A DNA stretch of 64,000 nt from Lunularia cruciata (lineage: Eukaryota > Streptophyta > Marchantiopsida > Lunulariales > Lunulariaceae), in assembly GCA_948567375.1 (NCBI GenBank), contig OX419756.1:56744333-56808332 (forward strand). The letters run 5' to 3'. Position 1 is the stretch's first letter, and each line of letters begins with the position of its first letter. The notes beneath the pieces were generated by a model, which ran no database searches, had not been told where the DNA came from, and saw only the letters and a list, made by a program, of their open reading frames with translations. Positions 22,936 to 37,400 of the stretch are shown one piece after another. The translations under genes were made by a program, and so were the position numbers.

Positions 22936-24404
22936 ATGGTTGTAACTTCATATGGTTATAAATTTTGCCATAGATCTCAAAATGCTGTGATTTTAGTGTC
23001 AATGGAAAGCCCTTGAAAAGCCACTTCTAAAAATAAAAATATCATTCCATTTGGACACAAGATATCCGCCCTAAAGTGTGTGTAACAAAATTAATCTTGA
23101 GAGATGACTCTTCCAAGTTGAAGGTTGATGGGCGGCAAAGGTCTTTAAGGCTTTCTTCTCCATAACTTGGTGTACAAAAAGTGAAGCTAAATAATAACAA
23201 AATAATTGATATCTTACTTGGACATAAGAATATGCTTTTTTCTCCCAAAAATACTAGAAAAATGGAACAAAATTGCATTCTCAAGAAAAGATGAGGCATC
23301 AAAGTTTATCAACTAGAGATATTGATTGTTGATAGTGATGCTCTTCTTTATTGTAGGAACCATCCACATGGTGATATACAACCTCTTGGTTTTACTCCTT
23401 GGCTTACACCTAGGACCTCCACATTAAATATCCTTTGTAGCTCCTCTAGATAGATTTAGAGCTAGCACATAATAAACTATTATGTTTCTAGAAGAACAAT
23501 AAACCTCAAGTTTTTTTGGAGATTACAATGTGGACCCTTGTGATTGTTTAGCAAAGGGTTTGAATGAGCAGATGATGCATCCCATGAAGATGGAATAGAT
23601 GTGGAGATACAGTACTTTCTTTCTACACAAGATCCTCTAAAAATGCTTTGAGGATGCACTCCAACATCTACATGCATGGTCTATTACTTATGTAAATTTA
23701 TATACATATACACTCATTAGTGTAATTATATAAATCTCTATACACTCATTCTTTGCACCTTGTGTACCTTTGCATGTAAATTTTTTGGTTGTTGACATTG
23801 TTAATTTTTTTTTAGTACATGGACTCCTTGTGTGATGCAATTATATGTATATGATATAGTTAGTACAATCATTTGCTATTCCACAATTATATCAGTATCA
23901 TCTAGTAAGTAAGATGATAAGCATAGTATGTATGTGAAAATATAAAAACAATATACTTTATTATCTATATTACTTATACATACTTTGTATTTCCCCGTGT
24001 CTTTTCCCTTCCATCGAGAAGAAGTAAGTAAAACTACTAAGAAAAAGCAAGTAAAATTGCTTAAACTATTGTAGGTATGGAACAAGAAGACCACCACTAT
24101 AAAATAGTTGAGCTAGTATTAATGTCTTTCTTACATTTTCTCCACTTGTATTAGGATTTTTTCATCCTCTTTGTGCTTGTATTTTGAGTGAGTCTTATCT
24201 TCTTTGCATCCATCAAACTAGAACAAGAAAGGCCATGTACAAGCAAAAAACACTCAACTACCTCTTATTAGATGAAACACCATAATCAGATTTTATTGCC
24301 ATAGCATAGGTTTTGTTGTCAATAAAAGAGATTGTAAAACATTAGTGGCTGTATAGTTGTGAAGGTATGATACAAAGCAACTTCCAAATTTGTGCACATG
24401 GTTC
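22936..24404. other. AT-rich intergenic sequence, nothing recognised
   Basis: No domain-bearing frame, RNA gene or element end was identified. Confidence 0.45.
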
Positions 24405-24510
24405 ACATTTCCAAACCATGGTTCATCAAATTTCCAAATCATGGTTCATCAAATTTCCAAATCATGGTTCATCAAATTTCCAAATCATTTCCAAATCATG
24501 GTTCATGTTT
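24405..24510. repeat. 23-bp tandem repeat (minisatellite)
   Basis: The unit ATTTCCAAATCATGGTTCATCAA is repeated about four times with almost no divergence, then ends with a partial unit. Overlapping + strand peptides with an NHGSSNFQ-type repeat come from it. Confidence 0.85.
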
Positions 24511-25661
24511 ACTAATTGCACAACATTTATTAATTGTGGCACAACACTATTATTTTAGCATATTTGTGGATCACTAGACCCATACAATGTATCTTCTTGT
24601 TTCCACATAGCCCATGCTTCCCTTACATTCCATAGAAGCTTGTGCAAAAACAAGTCTTTTGCATTTGTTACAAATTCAAACAATGCTTAAAGACTTTATG
24701 CTTAGTAAAATTATTTCATAGAATGCTTGAAGGCCTTCCAAAAAACTATTAAAGTATGGACAAACAAACATACAAGAAAAATACTCTATGTAGCAATTCA
24801 TTCTTTTGCTTTGAGATATGCTTAAGAGAGGAAGGGAAGAGAATAACATGGGTATGTTGAAGAGAGGAGAATAACAAAATACATTCACAATGGAACGGAA
24901 TGGATATCACAAATTCAAATGTAAGGTAATGTTAACATGAGGAGAATAATAAAATACATTAAAAATGGATGGAAATCAATCAATTTTATATTTATTAATT
25001 AATTTGTATCTTTGCAACTTGTGATCTACAATACTCACTATCACCACTACATGCCATGATTGTCAATATCACCACAACAATCTCAAATATGGAAGTTTGA
25101 TCAACTACATTAGTGCTACTATCACCAACCCTAAATGTTTATGAATCTATCTATGATGGTGTTGCAATTTTACTCCTAATCTCATTAGAGGTTTGCCTAC
25201 CTTGTGCTAATTCTAGAGTTATAGAGTAAAACCTTTTGATTTTGTATTCCTTTCTTTAATTTGGAGTTTATAAACTTTGGACCTTATTTTCTTTGTCTTT
25301 AATATCTGCTCAGCCTTAGTCTTCCTCTTCTCTACTTCTACAAGGTACCTCAATCTCTCCATCTTTGCATTTCATATGCTTTCATTTCTACTATCTTGCA
25401 TCTCTCTTGAGCTTCTATAGACTCAATTTTCCATTCAATATGGTGTGTTAAGTCTTCTGACAAAGTAGCAAAATCACAAGTGATATTTGAATTCACTCTT
25501 TCTTCTTGTATGTGATTCACTATCTCCTTCTCAAGAATGATTTTTCTCTTTTGGTCTTGTGTCTCAAGATAGTATAATTTTTGTTGTTGTTCTTGATGAT
25601 GTGCAACATCTCCATGTGTTGTTGAAGATTTTGGTATCATTCTAGACACATGCTCCACTCT
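24511..25661 (-). pseudogene. Gene-like relic on the left of element D, - strand, unidentified
   Basis: From about 25661 down to about 25300 the - strand reads as charged, helix-forming protein (for example HHQEQQQKLYYLETQDQKRK), suggesting a coiled coil. Below that the reading is interrupted. The sequence resumes at the right side of element D (41518 onward), so D entered a pre-existing - strand coding-like locus. The overall pattern resembles the trihelix/Myb-like second protein of plant Harbinger elements, but this is a guess. The lower part of the interval (24511-25000) shows nothing recognisable. Confidence 0.35.
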
Positions 25662-26087
25662 TGTAACAATATGGAGTTTACCAACAAAGTTATTGAAGGC
25701 TAACAAAGTGGTGAATAGGCCAAATTAGCCTAGAATATCCTAGAAGTATATAGGAAGCTTTTTGGGAAGCTTCCCACTAGCTTAGCTTGCACCCCAAGTA
25801 GGTAGTTTCTAGAAGGAAGCTTCTAGAAGCTTCCAACCAGTTTAGCTTGCACTCCAAGTAGACGGTTTCAAGAGTGAAGCTTCTTGAGAAGCTTCTCAGT
25901 TAACTTGGCTTGCACTCCAAGAAAGCAACTCAAGGAAGATTCTTGAGGAGCTTCTCAAGAGTCTTGTATGCTCCCTATAAATATGAGAGCCAAAGCTGAT
26001 GGTAGGCATTTGGAGTTTTCCCATATTCAAGTTTCCCAATGTGATCTTCCATTCTCTTATTTCTCTCATCGATCTTGGTATTTTACA
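25662..26087 (+). repeat. 5' LTR of element D
   Basis: It starts TGTAACAATATGGAG and ends GTATTTTACA. It contains the alternating GAAnnTTCnnGAAnnTTC block at 25816-25833 and TATA-like CTATAAATA near 25975. Confidence 0.85.
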
Positions 26088-28239
26088 TTGGTGTTAGAGC
26101 AGGAATGGGATGGATGGAATTTATGGACCACCAAATCCACTTCTACCAAACCATCAGGATTTAAGTGTCCAAGTACTACCCAAGCATCATTTTATATAAT
26201 TCATCATCTCACGCTTTGGATAGGATTTTTTGCATATGCTTACCTTATCCAAGGAACCCTTAGTGCTTCCAATTGTAACTTATGGAGGATAATGGAAGTG
26301 TTGCATCTATGTGTTAATAAATTAGATAAATTGGGGATAATGTGATAGAGTAGAAGCCATGGCGGCAATGCCCAAAGTTATCTTTGCTATGCAATAACAA
26401 ATTGAGCAACTTACTTGATTGTTGAGACCATCATAGATAGGAGCAGGTAGAGAGAGCACCAATTCAAGAAGGAGAAAAGTGAATCCAATTTCCAAAGCCT
26501 AAGGTATTTGAAGGTAAGAATCTTCCGGGTGTAGTGGAAAATTTTTGGTTTGATTGTGAATGTTACTTCAAAGCAACAAACCTTCAAGATGAACAGAGAC
26601 AAATTCTCAAGTCAATTGGATGGAGTGCCAAAATTATGGTGGCAATTTAGAGAGGAATGAGCTAAGTGGATATTAGTGAGGTATAGAGTGGAACAAGCTA
26701 AGCTAAATATTGGATTGAGAAGCTCTAGATCCCTTTGTGAGAGGCTTGAAGTCCCGCACCAGATTGGAAGTGACTATGCGTGAGCCCAAAGACTTGGAGG
26801 AAGCCATGCAATTGGCTGAGCACTTTGATTCCTTGGTTTTAGAACTTGGTCTTGACCTCAGACTTCTCTTAACCAACCCACACACTACATATGGGTGGAG
26901 GAGCCAATACCAATGGAGATTGATGCCATCTAGCAAAGACCACTTGGCATAATAGATTGTGAAAGATAACAAAAAAGTGGTGGATATTTCTATTATCACC
27001 AAATTGGACACCACATTGCAAAGTGTCCACTCAAGAATGAGCAACCTCAACAAGTTGCACAAATGGAAATTGTGGAGCGAAATGATCAAGGAAACAAGGA
27101 ATCCCAATAGGAGATTTCAAACCGCTTATTGAGAATTTGATTAGTTCCAATGGGATTGAAGGCTGACCTATGCAAGTTTGCTTCACTTGCAAGGTATGAT
27201 ATTTGATCGTGGCTATAGGATTTTGGTTGATTCTAGAAGTTCAAAGAATTGCATGTCTATGCAATTAGCAAAGGAATTGGGTATTCCTATCAAGCTAATA
27301 ATTGGAAGTAGATTGATGATGGCGGATGGTAGAAAGGGTTATGTATTCCGTACCTTGCATCTTGTTACCTTCAAGATTTGGAAAGTGTATTTGGAGTATA
27401 TGAGGGTTGTAGTGGCACCTCTACACTATGATGTCATTCTAGGACTACATTGGCTTGAATGTCATAAGGTTCAATTTGATTGGACCTGATGACAAATTCA
27501 AGTGCCACACCAAAGTAGGAATTTCTGATTAGGTTGTCTGGCACCTTTGAGTAAGACACCTAAGTCAAAATGTACCTTTTGGCAAAAGGAAGTTACCTTC
27601 TTGGATCACAAGATCTCATTGGAGGGGATCAAGATGGAAGAAAAGAAAATCAAGACCATCACTGATTGGCCTACTCCAAAAGATCCTACTAAAGTATAAG
27701 CATTTAATGGATTGGCTAGTTTTTTCCAACAATTCATCCACTACTATGTTCATGTGGCTGCACCATTGACCAATCTTTTGGGAAAGAACTTGAGCTTTCA
27801 ATGTACTAACAAGCACAAAGAAGCATTCCAAATGTTGAAACATATGGTGTTTTCAAGACCAATTCTTCAATCACATGATCCTTAACTACCATGTGTGGTT
27901 GGATTTTATGCTTCTAAATTTGCAATTGGAGCCGTGTTACAATAGGAATTCACAAATGCATTACATCCCATTGCCTTTGTGTCTTGTAGACTAAATAAAA
28001 AAAGGAATTACTCTGCTTGAGATTGAGAAAAACTTGCGATATTATATGCCACCAAGGTATGGAGGCCTTATCTCTTGGAGAAACAAGTGGTCATGCAAAT
28101 TGATCACAAGCTCTTCTTGCAGACCTTACACTTGGAACACATGAAGAGTCAACATCATCAATGGGAGGAACAACTATAGTTGTTTGACATCAAACTTGAG
28201 TATAAACCTGGTCGGTTTTATGTCATCCATGATGCCCTA

Positions 28240-28651
28240 TGTAAAAGACCAAAACCGAGGAGAGATAGGAGAATGGAAGTTCACATTGGGACGCTTGAGT
28301 GTGGGAATACTCCAAATACCTAGCATGAGATTTGGATTTGGTATTTAAAGGTAGCATACAAGGCCCTTGAGAAGCTTCTCAAAAAGCTTCCTTGAGCCGC
28401 TTTCTTAGAGTGCAAGCCAAGTTAACTAGGAAGCTTCTTAAGAAGCTTCCTTCTAGAAACCGTCTACTTGGCATGCAAGCTAAGCTAGTTAGAAGTTTCT
28501 AGAAGCTTCTTTCTAGGAGCTACTTGCTTGGGGTGCAAGTTTAACCAATTGGGAAGCTTCCTAGATGCTTCTAGAATATTCTAGGCTAATTTGGCTTATT
28601 CTCTACTTTGTTAGCCTTACTAACTACATCCCTAAATTCCGTATTGTAACA
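28240..28651 (-). repeat. 3' LTR of element C
   Basis: On the + strand it reads TGTAAAAGACC...GTATTGTAACA. It pairs with 33402-33815. Confidence 0.85.
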
Positions 28652-31600
28652 TATTCTCCCACGGCTAGTTGGTGACGTCCTCGGCGCTATTGAAGCTTCA
28701 AACTCTTGGATGGCCATCTATGCATTTTGAAGGTGACAAAGGGGTTCCCATGTGGCATCATGAAGAGGATACTTTTTCCAAAGGACCTTGTACTATGTAT
28801 GTTGGCGGTTTTCCTCATTGGATGTGGTGACGTGCAAGGATATGATCAACTTTGTACTTCTCATGATCATTTATAGGGATAGAGGAGGAGGAGGTTGGAC
28901 TCAAGAGGAAAAAGAAGAGGGACTAAAAACAAAGGGTTTCAACTTGGAAATATGAAAGACAGGATGGATGCGCATATGACAAGACAAAGCAAGTCAATAA
29001 GCAATAGGAGAGACAATTTAGGTGACATCAAAAGGTCCTATCCAATTAGGGGCAAGTTTACAAACTTGGGTATCAAGTGGGAGGGGTATATTCCTAAGTA
29101 TAACATAAATTTATCACCGACTTCAAAGGTGAGATCACGATGATGGTGGTCCGCATATTGTTTTGCCAATTTGGAGCAACAATGAGGTGAGAGCTCCTCC
29201 TCCATCTCAGGTCCCTCAAGAAGTTTGAAGTATGAGGGACTTGAGATGGAGGAGGAGCAAGAAGAGAATCTGGGACAAGTGGATCTTGGCCAAAATTAGA
29301 AAGAAAGGAGAGAATCTGGTGCTTGCTTGTTTAGAATTGTTGTATGCAAACTCCGTAGCTGCAAGACATTCATCTCAATTGGTATGGTGAATGTTGACAA
29401 AGGCACAAAGCATATCTTCCAAGATGCAATTTGCACGTTCAGTTTGTCCATCAATTTGAGAATAATAGGTTGTGGACAAAGCAAGCTTGGTACCAAGTAC
29501 CTAGAAGAGGGCTTGCCAAAACTTTTGGTGAAGCAAGGATCACGGTCAGAGATGAGTACACATGGCATCCCATGATGTTTGAATACATTATCAAAGTAGA
29601 GTTGTGTCAAGGTTGGAGCATCCATAGTATCAATAGTTGGTGCCAAATGGATTTGCTTACTAAGCTTATGCACAAACATCACAATCATTGTGTGACCTTG
29701 TTGTGTCTTGGGCAAAGAGGTGATGAGATCTAAGCTCACATGTTCTTGATGAGTAGTTGGAATGGGAAGTGAATGAAGGAGTCCACTTGGCTTTTGGTTA
29801 CTGGCCTTGTTACCTTGACAACTCTCACACAATCAGAAAAATGCCCAAATATCTCCTGTCATGTTGGGCTACCACCATTGGCATTGGAGGGTACCCAAGG
29901 TCTTGTTCACCCCCATATGACTAGCTATTGGTAAATCATGGGATTCTTGAAGGTGCACAAGTCAGAGATCATCTTTGGCTAGAATATAGATTTGGTCCGC
30001 ATGGAATAGAAGGCCTTCCTTGAAGGAGGAGGTGTTGTATTCCCAGTCACCTATTGTTAGACAACCATGTACAATTTGGAAGAAAGGATCAAGTTGTAGA
30101 GTTGACCGAAACTTTTTATGGACCTTGGGATCAATTGACACTGTTGTAATTGCCGTTGTGATGAGAAGAAGAGACTTCAAATCAGGTCATTGTGATAGAG
30201 CATCAAGGATGACATGGAACCAACCTAGTTTGTACTCAAGTTTGATGTCAAAAAATTGGAGTTTCTCTTCCCATCAATGATGTTGACTCTTCATGTGCTC
30301 CAAGTGTAAGGTTTGCAACAATGGCTTGTGATAAGTTTGCATGATCACTTGTTTCCCAATAGATAATGTCTCCATACCTTGGTAGCATATACCATTGCAA
30401 GTTGTTTCCAATCTAGAGCAGAGTAATTTCTTTCAGTTGTATTTAGTCAGCAAGACACAAAGGCAATGGGATGTAGTCCATCTAGGAATTCCTGTTGCAA
30501 TATAGCTCCAATTGCAAAGTTAGAAGCATCAAAATCAACCACACAAGGTAGTTGAGGATCATATGGTTGAAGAATAGGTCTTGAAGACACCATATGCTTT
30601 AACTTCTAGAATGCTTCTTCATGCTTGGTGGTCTATTGGAAGCTCAAGTTCTTTCCCAAGAGGTCCGTCAATGGTGTAGCCACATGAGCATAATAGTGGA
30701 TGAACCGCTGGTAAAAACTGGCCAATCCATTGAATGCCCATACTTTTGTAGCATCCTTTGGGGTAGGCCAATCAGTAATGGCCTTGATCTTCTCTTCTTC
30801 CATCTTGATCTCCTTTGATGAGTTCTTATGACCCAAGAAGGTAACCTTCTTCTGCCAAAAGGCACACTTTGACTTCTTGTAGAACAATTTCCATTGTTGT
30901 AATCATCTTAGGACTTCTTGCACATGATTCATGTGTTCTACTTCTATCTTGCTAAAGATTAAGATATCATCCAAGAACACCACCATGGACTAATACACTA
31001 GTCCATCTAACACCCAATGCATCTGATCCATGAAGATTGTTGGAGCATTAGTGAGTCCAAAAGGTAGAACTCTCCACTCAAAATGCCCATACCTTGTGCA
31101 AAAGGTAGTCTTTTGCACATCCTCTCTATCAATAGGAATTTTCCAATAGTTGCTGCAAAGATCCAACTTGGAAAAGTAACATGCTCTACTTAGTTGATCA
31201 AGCAAGTCATCAATCCGAGTCAAATGACATGTATTCTTCACGGTTTGCTTATTGAGCACACGATAATCAATATAAAAATGAAGTCTCCATCCTTCTTTGG
31301 AACAAATAGTACCGGTGCTCCCCAAGGAGAGGTACTATGTTGTATGAAGTCCTTCTCCAACAACTTTGTAAGTGTTATTTGCAACTCTTCCAATTCCCTT
31401 GGTGAGAGCAAATAGATTGGTCTACTCACTGACAGGCATTTCTTGATCAGAGGGTAATACCTTTGGTAGATCATCTAGAAACACGTCCGCAAACTCTTGA
31501 ACTATCCAATCAACCATTGATTGATAAGGCTCTTGGCCCTCCCCGGATTGTTCTTGTGAAATCGGCTTGATCCACATCGCAAATACAAACTTATCTACCT

Positions 31601-33401
31601 CCAAAGCTTCCTCTATGGTTGCTTTACTAATAAAATTCCCTTTTAGGGACTCATCTCTCTTCCAAGCTTACTCCATGGTTGCCTTCTTGGGAAACTTCCC
31701 ATCTTGGGACTCATCTCTCTTTTAGGTTTGCTCTATGGCTACCTTCTTGACAAACTTCCCATCTTGGGACTAACTATCCTTAGGTGTCTTACTCAGAGGT
31801 GCCAAACAACCTAATCTGAAATTCCTACCTTGGTGTTGTATTTGAATTTATCATCAAGTCCAATCAAATTGAACCTTATGATGTTCAAGCCAAGATAGAC
31901 CTAGAATGATATCATAGTGTAGAGGTGCCACTACAAACCTCATACACTCCAAATACTCCTTCCCAATCTTGAAGGTAACATGATACAAGGTGCGGAATGT
32001 AGAACCGTTTCTACCATCCACCATCATCAAATTACTTCCAATCACTAGCTTGATAGGAATACCCAATTCCTTTGCTACTTGCATAGACATGCAATTCTTT
32101 GAACTTTCAAAATCAACCAAAATCCTACAACCCTGATTAGATATTGTATTTTGCAAGTGAAGCAAAATTTCATAGGTCAAGCCTTCAATCCCATTAGAAC
32201 TAATCAAGCTCCCAATAGGTGGCTTGAAATCTCCTATTGGGTTTCCTCATTTCCTTGATCATTTTGCTCTACAACCTCTACCTGGGCAACTTGTTGAGGT
32301 TATCCATTCTTGAGTGGACATTCAACAATGTGATGCTCCAATTGGCAACAATAAAAACAACCACCATTTTTTCATAGTTTCTCTCTATCTACCATGCCAA
32401 GTGGTCTTTGTTGAATGGCATCAATCTCTATTGATGCCATTCCTCCACTTGTGTGTAGTGTAATGGTAGGCTTTGTGGAGGTCAAGGTCAAGACCAAGTT
32501 GTTGCCACCAAGGAATCAAAACATTTGGCCAACCGCATGGCTTCCTCCAAGTGTTGTGGCTCTTGCATGGTAACCTCTAATTTGGTTCTTGCCTTCAAGC
32601 CCCTCACTAATTGATCTAGAGCTTCACCTTCCAATATATTTGGAATTTTCATGATGGTGTTTTGGAACAACGTGATGTAACTTCTTACAAAGCTAATCTA
32701 TTTCAACTCTACCAATTTATCCCATGTAGCTTGTATGGCATTTATAGCTTGGAACCAACTAATTATTATGCGCTTGAATTTTGCCCATATCAAGATTGGT
32801 GCAATAATTTGTTGTTTAGCTTGCTTCACTCGGAATCTCCACCATAGCTTTGCTACTCCATCTAATTAGCTAGAAGCCAAGAGAATTTGTTTTTGCTTGT
32901 CTTGTAGATTGGTAGCTTCAAAATAACATTCACAATCAAACACAAAATTCTCCATTGCAGTTGGGAGATTCTTACCTTCAAATATCTTGGGTTTAGGAAA
33001 TCTGATCCGATCTTCTCCTTCTTGAATAGGTACTCTCTCTACATGCTCCTATCATCAAAGATCTTGTTCATCCAATAATTGAGTAAGGTGCTCAATTTGT
33101 TACTACATAGCAAGGATAACATCGGGTATTGCCACCATGGTTGCTACTCTAACACTCCACTCCTAATCTATCTAATTTATTAACACAAAGAAACAACACG
33201 TCCACTATTCTCCATAAGTTACAACCGGAAGTATCTCCTCAAATATGGTGATCATATGCAGAAAATTTGTCCAAAGTGTGAGGTGATGAATTACGTGAAA
33301 AGATGCTTGGGTAGCACTTGGACACAAAATCCCAATGTTTTGGTAGAAGTGGATTTGGTGGTCCATAAATTCCATCTATCACATTCCTGCTCTGATACCA
33401 A

Positions 33402-33815
33402 TGTAAAAGACCAAAACAGAGGAGAGAAATAGGAGAATGGAAGTTCATATTGGGACATTTGAATGTGTGAAAACTCTAAATGCCTAGCATGAGCTTTGGA
33501 TTTGGTATTTATAGGTAGCATACAAGGCCCTTGAGAAGCTTCTCAAGAAGCTTCCTTGAGCCGCTTTCTTAGAGTGCAAGTCAATTTAACTAGGAAGCTT
33601 CTCAAGAAGCTTCCTTCTAGAAGCCACCTACTTGGCGTGCAAGCTAAGCTAGTTAGAAGCTTCTAGAAGCTTCCTTCTAGAAGCTATTTGCTTGGGGTTC
33701 AAGTTTAACTAGTTGGGAAGCTTCCTAGATGCTTTTAGAATATTCTAGGCTAATTTGGCTTATTCTCTACTTTGTTAGCCTTACTAACTATGTTGCTAAA
33801 TTCCATATTGTTACA
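33402..33815 (-). repeat. 5' LTR of element C
   Basis: On the + strand it reads TGTAAAAGACC...ATATTGTTACA. It contains a perfect GAAnnTTCnnGAAnnTTC block at 33656-33673 and a TATA-like stretch in reverse. Confidence 0.85.
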
Positions 33816-34112
33816 CTCTATCATGATGACCTGATTTGAAGTCTCTCCTCTGATCACAACGGCAATTACAACAATGTCAATCAACTCCAAAGTCCTAAAC
33901 CAAGTTTAAGATAGCTCTACAGGCATTCAATGGATTGGCTAATTTTTACCAATGGTTCATCCACTGCTATGCTCATGTGGTCGCACCATTGACCAATCTC
34001 TTGGGAAAGAACTCAAGCTTTCAATGGACTCACAAGCATGAAGAAGCATTCCAAAAGTTGAAACAGATGGTGTCTTCAAGACCAATTCTTCAACCATATG
34101 ATCCTCAACTAC

Positions 34113-34476
34113 TGTAACAATATGGAGTTTAGTGACGAAGTTAGTCGGGTTTACGAAGTAGAGCATAAGACAAAATAGCCTAGAATATTCTAGAAGTATC
34201 TAAGAAGCTTCTTGGGAAGCTTCCCAACTAGTTAACTTGCGCCCTAAGCAGGTAGCTTTTAGAAGGAAGCTTTTAGAAGCTTCTAACTAGCTTAGCTTGC
34301 ACTCCAAGTAGGCGGCTTCTAGAAGGAAGCTTCGTGAGAAGCTTCATGAGTCTTGTATGCTACCTATAAATACCAAAGCCGAAGCTCATGCTATGCATTT
34401 GGAGTTTTCCTTCATTCAAGTGTCCCAATATGAGTTTCCATTCTCCTATTTCTCTCCTCGGTTTTGGTCTTTTACA
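34113..34476 (+). repeat. 5' LTR of element A
   Basis: TGTAACAATATGG...GGTCTTTTACA. It is about 45 bp shorter overall than its 3' partner. TATA-like CTATAAATA is near 34367, and GAAGCTTC-type blocks fill the middle. Confidence 0.9.
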
Positions 34477-37400
34477 TTGGTATCAGAGCAAGAATGGGAT
34501 GGATGGAATTTATGGACCACCAAATCCACTTCCGCCAAACCATTGGGACTTTCATGTCCAGATATTACCAAAGCATCATTTCACACAATTCATCACCTCA
34601 CGCTTTGGGCAGGATTTTCTACATATGATCACTGTGTCAGAGGAACCCTTGATACTTCCAATTGTAACTTATGGAGAACGGTGGACGTGTTGTATCTATG
34701 TGTTAATCAAATAGATAAATTGAGGGTAGTGGAATAGAGTAGTAGCAATGGCGGCAATACCAAATGTTATCCTTGCAATGCAACAACAAATTGAGCATCT
34801 TACTCGATTGTTGGATGAACGAGACAAGCAACGACGAGAACAGATAAACAGAGCGCCAGTTCGAGATGGAGAAGATTACATTCGATTTCCAAAACCCAAG
34901 GTGTTTGAAGGCAAGAATCTTCCAGGCACAGTGGAGAATTTTGTGTTTGACTGTGAATGTTACTTTGAAGCCACCAATTTTCAAGATGAGCGGAAACAAA
35001 TTCTCTTGGCTTCTAGCCAGTTGGATGGCGTGGCAAAACTTTGGTGGCAATTCCGAGTAGAAAGAGCTAAACAACAAATTGTTACACCGATTTTGACATG
35101 GGCAAAATTCAAGGATGCAATACTTGGTTGATTTCAGACAATAAATGCTACCCGAGCTACACAAGATAAATTGGCGGAGTTGAGGCAGATTGGCTTAGTG
35201 AGAAGCTATATCACACAATTTCAGAATATCATCATGCAAATTCCAGATATCCAAGAAGGTGAAGTTCTGGATCAATTTTTGCAAGGATTGAAGTCACGAA
35301 CCAGATTGGAGGTGACCATGCAAGAGCCACAGAACGTAGAAGAAGCCATGCAATTGGCTGAGTGTTTTGATTCCTTAGTTGTGACAACTTGGTCTCGACC
35401 TCAACCTACACAAAACCTACCAGTACCACAAGTGGAAGAATCGGTACCAATGGAGATTGATGCTATCCAACGAAGACCACTTGGCACAGTAGATAAGGAA
35501 AGATTACAACAAAATAGAGGTTGCTTTTATTGTCGCCAAGTTGGACATCGCATTGCTGAATGTCCACTTAGGAATGGGCGACCTCAACAAGTTGCCCAGA
35601 TGGAGTTTGTGGAACAGAATGATCAAGGAAACAAAGAATCCCAATAGAAGATTTTGAGCCGCCTACTGGGAGCTTGATTAGTTCCAATGGGATTGAAGGC
35701 TCAACCTGTGCAAGTTTGCTTCACTTGCAAGGTACAATATCTAATTGGGGTTGTAGGATTTTGGTTGATTCTAGAAGTTCAAAGAATTGCATATCTATGC
35801 AAGTAGCAAAGGAATTGGGTATTCCTATCAAGCCAGTGATTGGAAGTAGTTTGATGATGGCGGATGGTAGAAAAGGTTCTGCATTCTGCACCTTGCATCC
35901 TATTACCTTCAAGATTGGGAAGGAGTATTTGGAGTGTATGAGGTTTGTAGTGGCACCTCTACACTATGATATCATTCTGGGTCTACCTTGGCTTGAACGT
36001 CATAAGGTTCAATTCGATTGGACCCGACGTCAAATTCAAGTACAACACCAAGGTAGGAATTTCCGATTAGGTTGTCTAGCACCTCTAAGTAAAGAGACCT
36101 AAGGATAGTCAGTCCCAAGATGGGAAGTTTGTTGAGAAGGTAGCCATAGAGCAAATCAGGAAGGGAGATGAGTCCCAAGATGGGAAGTTTGCAAAGAAGG
36201 CAACCATGGAGCAAGTTTGGAAGAGAGATGAGTCCCTAGAAGAGAATTTTGTTAATGAAGCAGCCATAGAGCAAGCTTTGGAGGAAGATAAGTTTGTATT
36301 TGTGGTGTAGATCAAGCCGAATGCACAAGAACAATCTAAGGAGAGCCAGGTGCCGCATCAAGCAATGGTTGATCGTATAGTTCAAGAGTTTGCAGATGTG
36401 TTTCCGGATGATCTACCAAAGGGATTACCCTTTGATCGAGGTATGCCCTTCAAGATTGAGTTATTGCCAGGGAGTACTCCAATGAGTAGACCAATCTATC
36501 GGCTCTCACCAAAGGAGTTGGAGGAGTTGCAAACAACACTTACAGAGTTGTTGGAGAAGGATATCATACGACATAGTACCTCTCCGTGGGGAGCACCGGT
36601 ACTATTTGTTCCAAAGAAGGATGGAGCACTTTGTTTCTGTATTGATTACCGTAGGCTCAATAAGCAAACCATGAAGAATGCATATCCCTTGCCTTGGATT
36701 GATGACCTGCTTGATCAATTAAGTGGAGCACGCTACTTTTCCAAGCTAGATCTTTGGAGCGGTTATTGGCAAATTCCTATTGAAGGAAAGGACGTGCAAA
36801 AGACTGCCTTTTGCACAAGGTATGGACATTTTGAGTGGAGAGTTCTACCTTTCGGACTCACTAATGCTCAAGCAGTCTTCATGGATCAGATGCATCAAGT
36901 GTTGGAGGGACTATTGGATCAGTCCGTGGTAGTGTTCTTAGATGATATCTTAATCTATGTAGGACAGAGGCAGAACACAGGAATCATGTGCGAGAAGTCC
37001 TATTGCCTTTGTGTCTCGCTGACTAAATACAGCTGAAAGAAATTAATCTACTCGAGATCGGGAACAACTTGCAATGGTATATGCCACCAAGTTATGGAGG
37101 CATTATCTCTTGGGGAAACAAGTGATCATGCAAACTGATCACAAGCCATTGTTGCAGAACTTACACCTAGAGCACATGAAGAGTCGACATCATTGATGGG
37201 AAGAGCAACTCCAATTGTTTGACATCAAACTTGAGTACAAACCAGGTCGGTTCCATGTCATCCCTGATGCTCTATCACGATGACCTGATTTGAAGTCTCT
37301 TCCTCTCATCGCGGCAGCAATTACGACGGTGTCAATTGATCCCAAGATTCATAACGAGTTTTGGTTAGCTCTACAGTAAGATCCCTTCTTCCAAATGGTA

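Larger units (their letters stand above)
28240..33815 (-). mobile_element. Chromovirus C inserted in element D, - strand
   Basis: LTRs are at 28240-28651 (3' LTR) and 33402-33815 (5' LTR). The reverse complement of the tRNA-iMet primer site, GCTCTGATACCA, is at 33389-33400, and a polypurine tract complement follows 28651. The flanking pentamers CCCTA and CTCTA match at four of five positions and fall in D's sequence between RNase H and integrase. Parts read leftward: gag about 33130-32280, protease-like 32207-31854, reverse transcriptase about 31600-30960 and 30890-30600, integrase about 30000-29300, chromodomain about 28990-28690. It is broken (around ten breaks). The LTRs differ by about 8% by eye, younger than D. 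Confidence 0.88.

Noticed and set aside
22404-23002. Overlapping - strand open frames of 60-190 codons (Leu/Tyr/His/Ser-rich)
   Set aside because: They arise from the degenerate GAGATGAGGT/GTACAAAGTA repeat; all frames stay open and no domain is present.
24367-24577. Short repeat peptides with NHGSSNFQ pattern
   Set aside because: They are translation of the 23-bp minisatellite in two frames.
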